A DNA stretch of 14,045 bases from Bacteroidia bacterium (GTDB lineage: Bacteria > Bacteroidota > Bacteroidia > Bacteroidales > Paludibacteraceae): NCBI GenBank assembly GCA_021152555.1, contig JAGKVE010000056.1, positions 1-14,045 of the forward strand, read 5' to 3'. The position numbers and the translations under genes are program-made. Under the pieces are notes generated by a model that had not been told where the DNA came from, made no database searches, and saw only the letters and a program-made list of their open reading frames with translations. Below, one piece after another: positions 12,986 through 14,045 of the stretch. The first letter of the stretch is position 1, and every line of letters begins with the position of its first letter.

Positions 12986-13017
12986 TTTGCGTATATCGGA
13001 AAATTGTTGTACCTTTG
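12986..13017 (+). promoter_or_regulatory. Promoter of the nitroreductase gene
   Basis: TTTG (12986-12989), exactly 20 bases and TACCTTTG (13010-13017) match the consensus perfectly. The transcript would start near 13024, twenty bases before the ATG at 13044. Confidence 0.88.
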
Positions 13018-13043
13018 CACTCGCAAATGTAAACAACACCACA

Positions 13044-13721
13044 ATGACACTCTTAGAAGAAGCCATCCAAGCCCGCCACTCTGTGCGGCAGTACATAGAC
13101 AAACCGATAGAAGCGGACAAACTGCAATCACTACGTGATACTATCGACCTCTGCAACCGCGAAGGCGGTACACATCTTCAGCTAATAACAGACGAACCGC
13201 TTGCTTTCAGCAAAAGCAATGCCCCTATGTATGGTAAGTTTACGAATGTGCGTAATTACATTGCTATCGTCGCACCCAAAGGTAACGAAGGTAGCGAACT
13301 CGCTGGCTATTATGGAGAAAGGGTAGTGCTCCATGCGCAAACGCTTGGACTAAATACCTGTTGGGTAGGCTTAACTTTCAAGAATATCAAGACCGCCTAC
13401 ACTGTCGCACCCGGCGAAGAACTCAAAGCGGTTATTGCATTGGGCTACGGAGCAACGCAAGGCGTGCAACACCCGCAAAAGAAATCTATCGAGGATGTAA
13501 CGATTAACAAATCAAACCAACCGCTTCCGGAATGGTTTATCAAAGGAGTAGAAGCGGCACTCTTGGCACCTACCGCCGTTAATCAACAGAAATTCACCTT
13601 CATCCTAAATGCAGACCAAAGCGTACAAGCCCAAACTAAATTCTCCCTCATCGGCTACACCCATCTTGATCTCGGTATCGTTAAGTGTCATTTTGAACTT
13701 GCTTCCGGTCATAAGCTCTAA
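13044..13721 (+). CDS. Nitroreductase-family flavoprotein (TM1586 type)
   Basis: This 225-residue cytoplasmic protein probably binds FMN and uses NAD(P)H to reduce nitro compounds or quinones. Evidence: RHSVRQYIDKPI (11-22), the hallmark phosphate-binding start of the family. YYGERVVLHAQTLGLNTCWVG (about 89-109) is the central helix and strand, and ALGYGATQG (about 131-139) the late strand. A second, weaker copy of the fold at the C-terminus (APTAVNQQKFTFIL) is characteristic of the TM1586-like branch. The start at 13044 is set by the promoter just upstream. An in-frame ATG at 12987 lies inside the promoter and is excluded. The gene stands alone between inverted repeats and has more GC-rich codons than the SIR2 gene, like a resident gene. 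Its natural substrate cannot be told. Confidence 0.92.
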   Translation: MTLLEEAIQARHSVRQYIDKPIEADKLQSLRDTIDLCNREGGTHLQLITDEPLAFSKSNAPMYGKFTNVRNYIAIVAPKGNEGSELAGYYGERVVLHAQTLGLNTCWVGLTFKNIKTAYTVAPGEELKAVIALGYGATQGVQHPQKKSIEDVTINKSNQPLPEWFIKGVEAALLAPTAVNQQKFTFILNADQSVQAQTKFSLIGYTHLDLGIVKCHFELASGHKL

Positions 13722-13809
13722 CCCCATACCCGCTCAACCTCTAATCTACTAACCCCTTAACCCTCTAACCCTTATTACTCTCGCGCGCCCTGCGGTCGCT
13801 CGAAAAAAA
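13722..13809. repeat. C-rich CTAACC-like low-complexity tract
   Basis: After the nitroreductase stop, irregular CTAACCC, CTAATC and TTAACCC units run from about 13720 to 13773, followed by a GC-rich patch and an A run. No hairpin terminator is evident. The rest, to 13958, is non-coding, with no feature I can name apart from the inverted repeats. Confidence 0.5.
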
Positions 13810-13827
13810 GAAAGACCTATAGACCTT
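13810..13827. repeat. Right copy of the 18-base inverted repeat
   Basis: GAAAGACCTATAGACCTT is the exact reverse complement of 12677-12694. It lies 131 bases inside the right 87-base repeat, against 42 on the left, so the two flanking elements differ by an internal insertion or deletion. Confidence 0.9.
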
Positions 13828-13958
13828 TTTTGAGAGAGACCATATCTTTTCTGCCCCGGTAGGAATAATCTGCGTTTGCCTCCCCGTGTATGCCTCATCG
13901 GTGGCGGAGTGGCGCTATGGGGTGCGGTGTGCGCCATGCGGGGTGTGGGCTGTGCGCG

Positions 13959-14045
13959 CCTGCGGCGCGCGGGAGAGGGCGCGGGCGAGAGAGAGAGCGG
14001 GGAGAGCGGAGAGGCGGGAGACAGCAGAGAGAGAGACAGCATCGC
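13959..14045. repeat. Right copy of the 87-base inverted repeat, running off the window
   Basis: Exact reverse complement of 12548-12634, nearly all purine in its middle (GAGAGAG, GCGGGG and GGCGGG blocks). It reaches the last base of the window, consistent with an assembly broken inside a repeat. Confidence 0.95.

Noticed and set aside
12987..13043. An earlier in-frame ATG for the nitroreductase
   Set aside because: It lies within the promoter and before the predicted transcript start. The family motif begins properly from 13044.
13739..13773. Telomere-like CCCTAA repeats
   Set aside because: The units are irregular and short. In a bacterial intergenic region this is more simply low-complexity sequence.

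Overview
The window looks like the chromosome of a Bacteroidales bacterium (Bacteroidota). Five or more promoters match the Bacteroidota form TTTG-N20-TAnnTTTG, genes lack clear Shine-Dalgarno sites, and an exported protein has a typical signal peptide ending SLSAQ. No gene is specific enough to name a genus. The left end folds back on itself, and the right end lies inside a repeat that also occurs inverted at 12548-12634. Both look like contig ends.

Layout: (1) 1-2600, minus strand: a mobile-element-like string of small genes (an HNH endonuclease, three uncharacterised proteins and a 100-residue protein interrupted at the fold-back), separated by unusually many hairpins and short repeats. 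(2) 2655-6059, minus strand: one transcription unit with its own promoter and terminator. It holds an AAA ATPase of the AAA_14/DUF4143 type followed by two unrecognised proteins. (3) 6125-7827, minus strand: a two-gene operon in which a putative DNA-binding protein overlaps by 8 bases a membrane-anchored Ser/Thr protein kinase with a periplasmic coiled coil. (4) 7854-10656, plus strand, divergent from the kinase operon: a consensus promoter, a long folded leader RNA, an exported protein with a C-terminal BamE-like domain and a membrane-anchored protein, closed by a terminator. (5) 10820-12260: an AT-rich gene for a SIR2-like protein under its own promoter, probably an acquired defence gene. 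(6) 12261-14045: repeat-rich DNA in which two inverted copies of a GC-rich purine/pyrimidine repeat flank a nitroreductase gene with a consensus promoter.

How the parts may work together: the kinase operon and the two envelope-protein genes share a 470-base control region. A sensor system across the inner membrane, with the kinase in the cytoplasm, its coiled coil in the periplasm and envelope partners alongside, is possible, but this is inference. The most unusual single signal is the leader RNA at 8032-8198. It can form a nested hairpin of about 38 base pairs and also contains competing partners that would allow two alternative folds. The ATPase operon and the SIR2 gene are the best candidates for host-defence or mobile functions.
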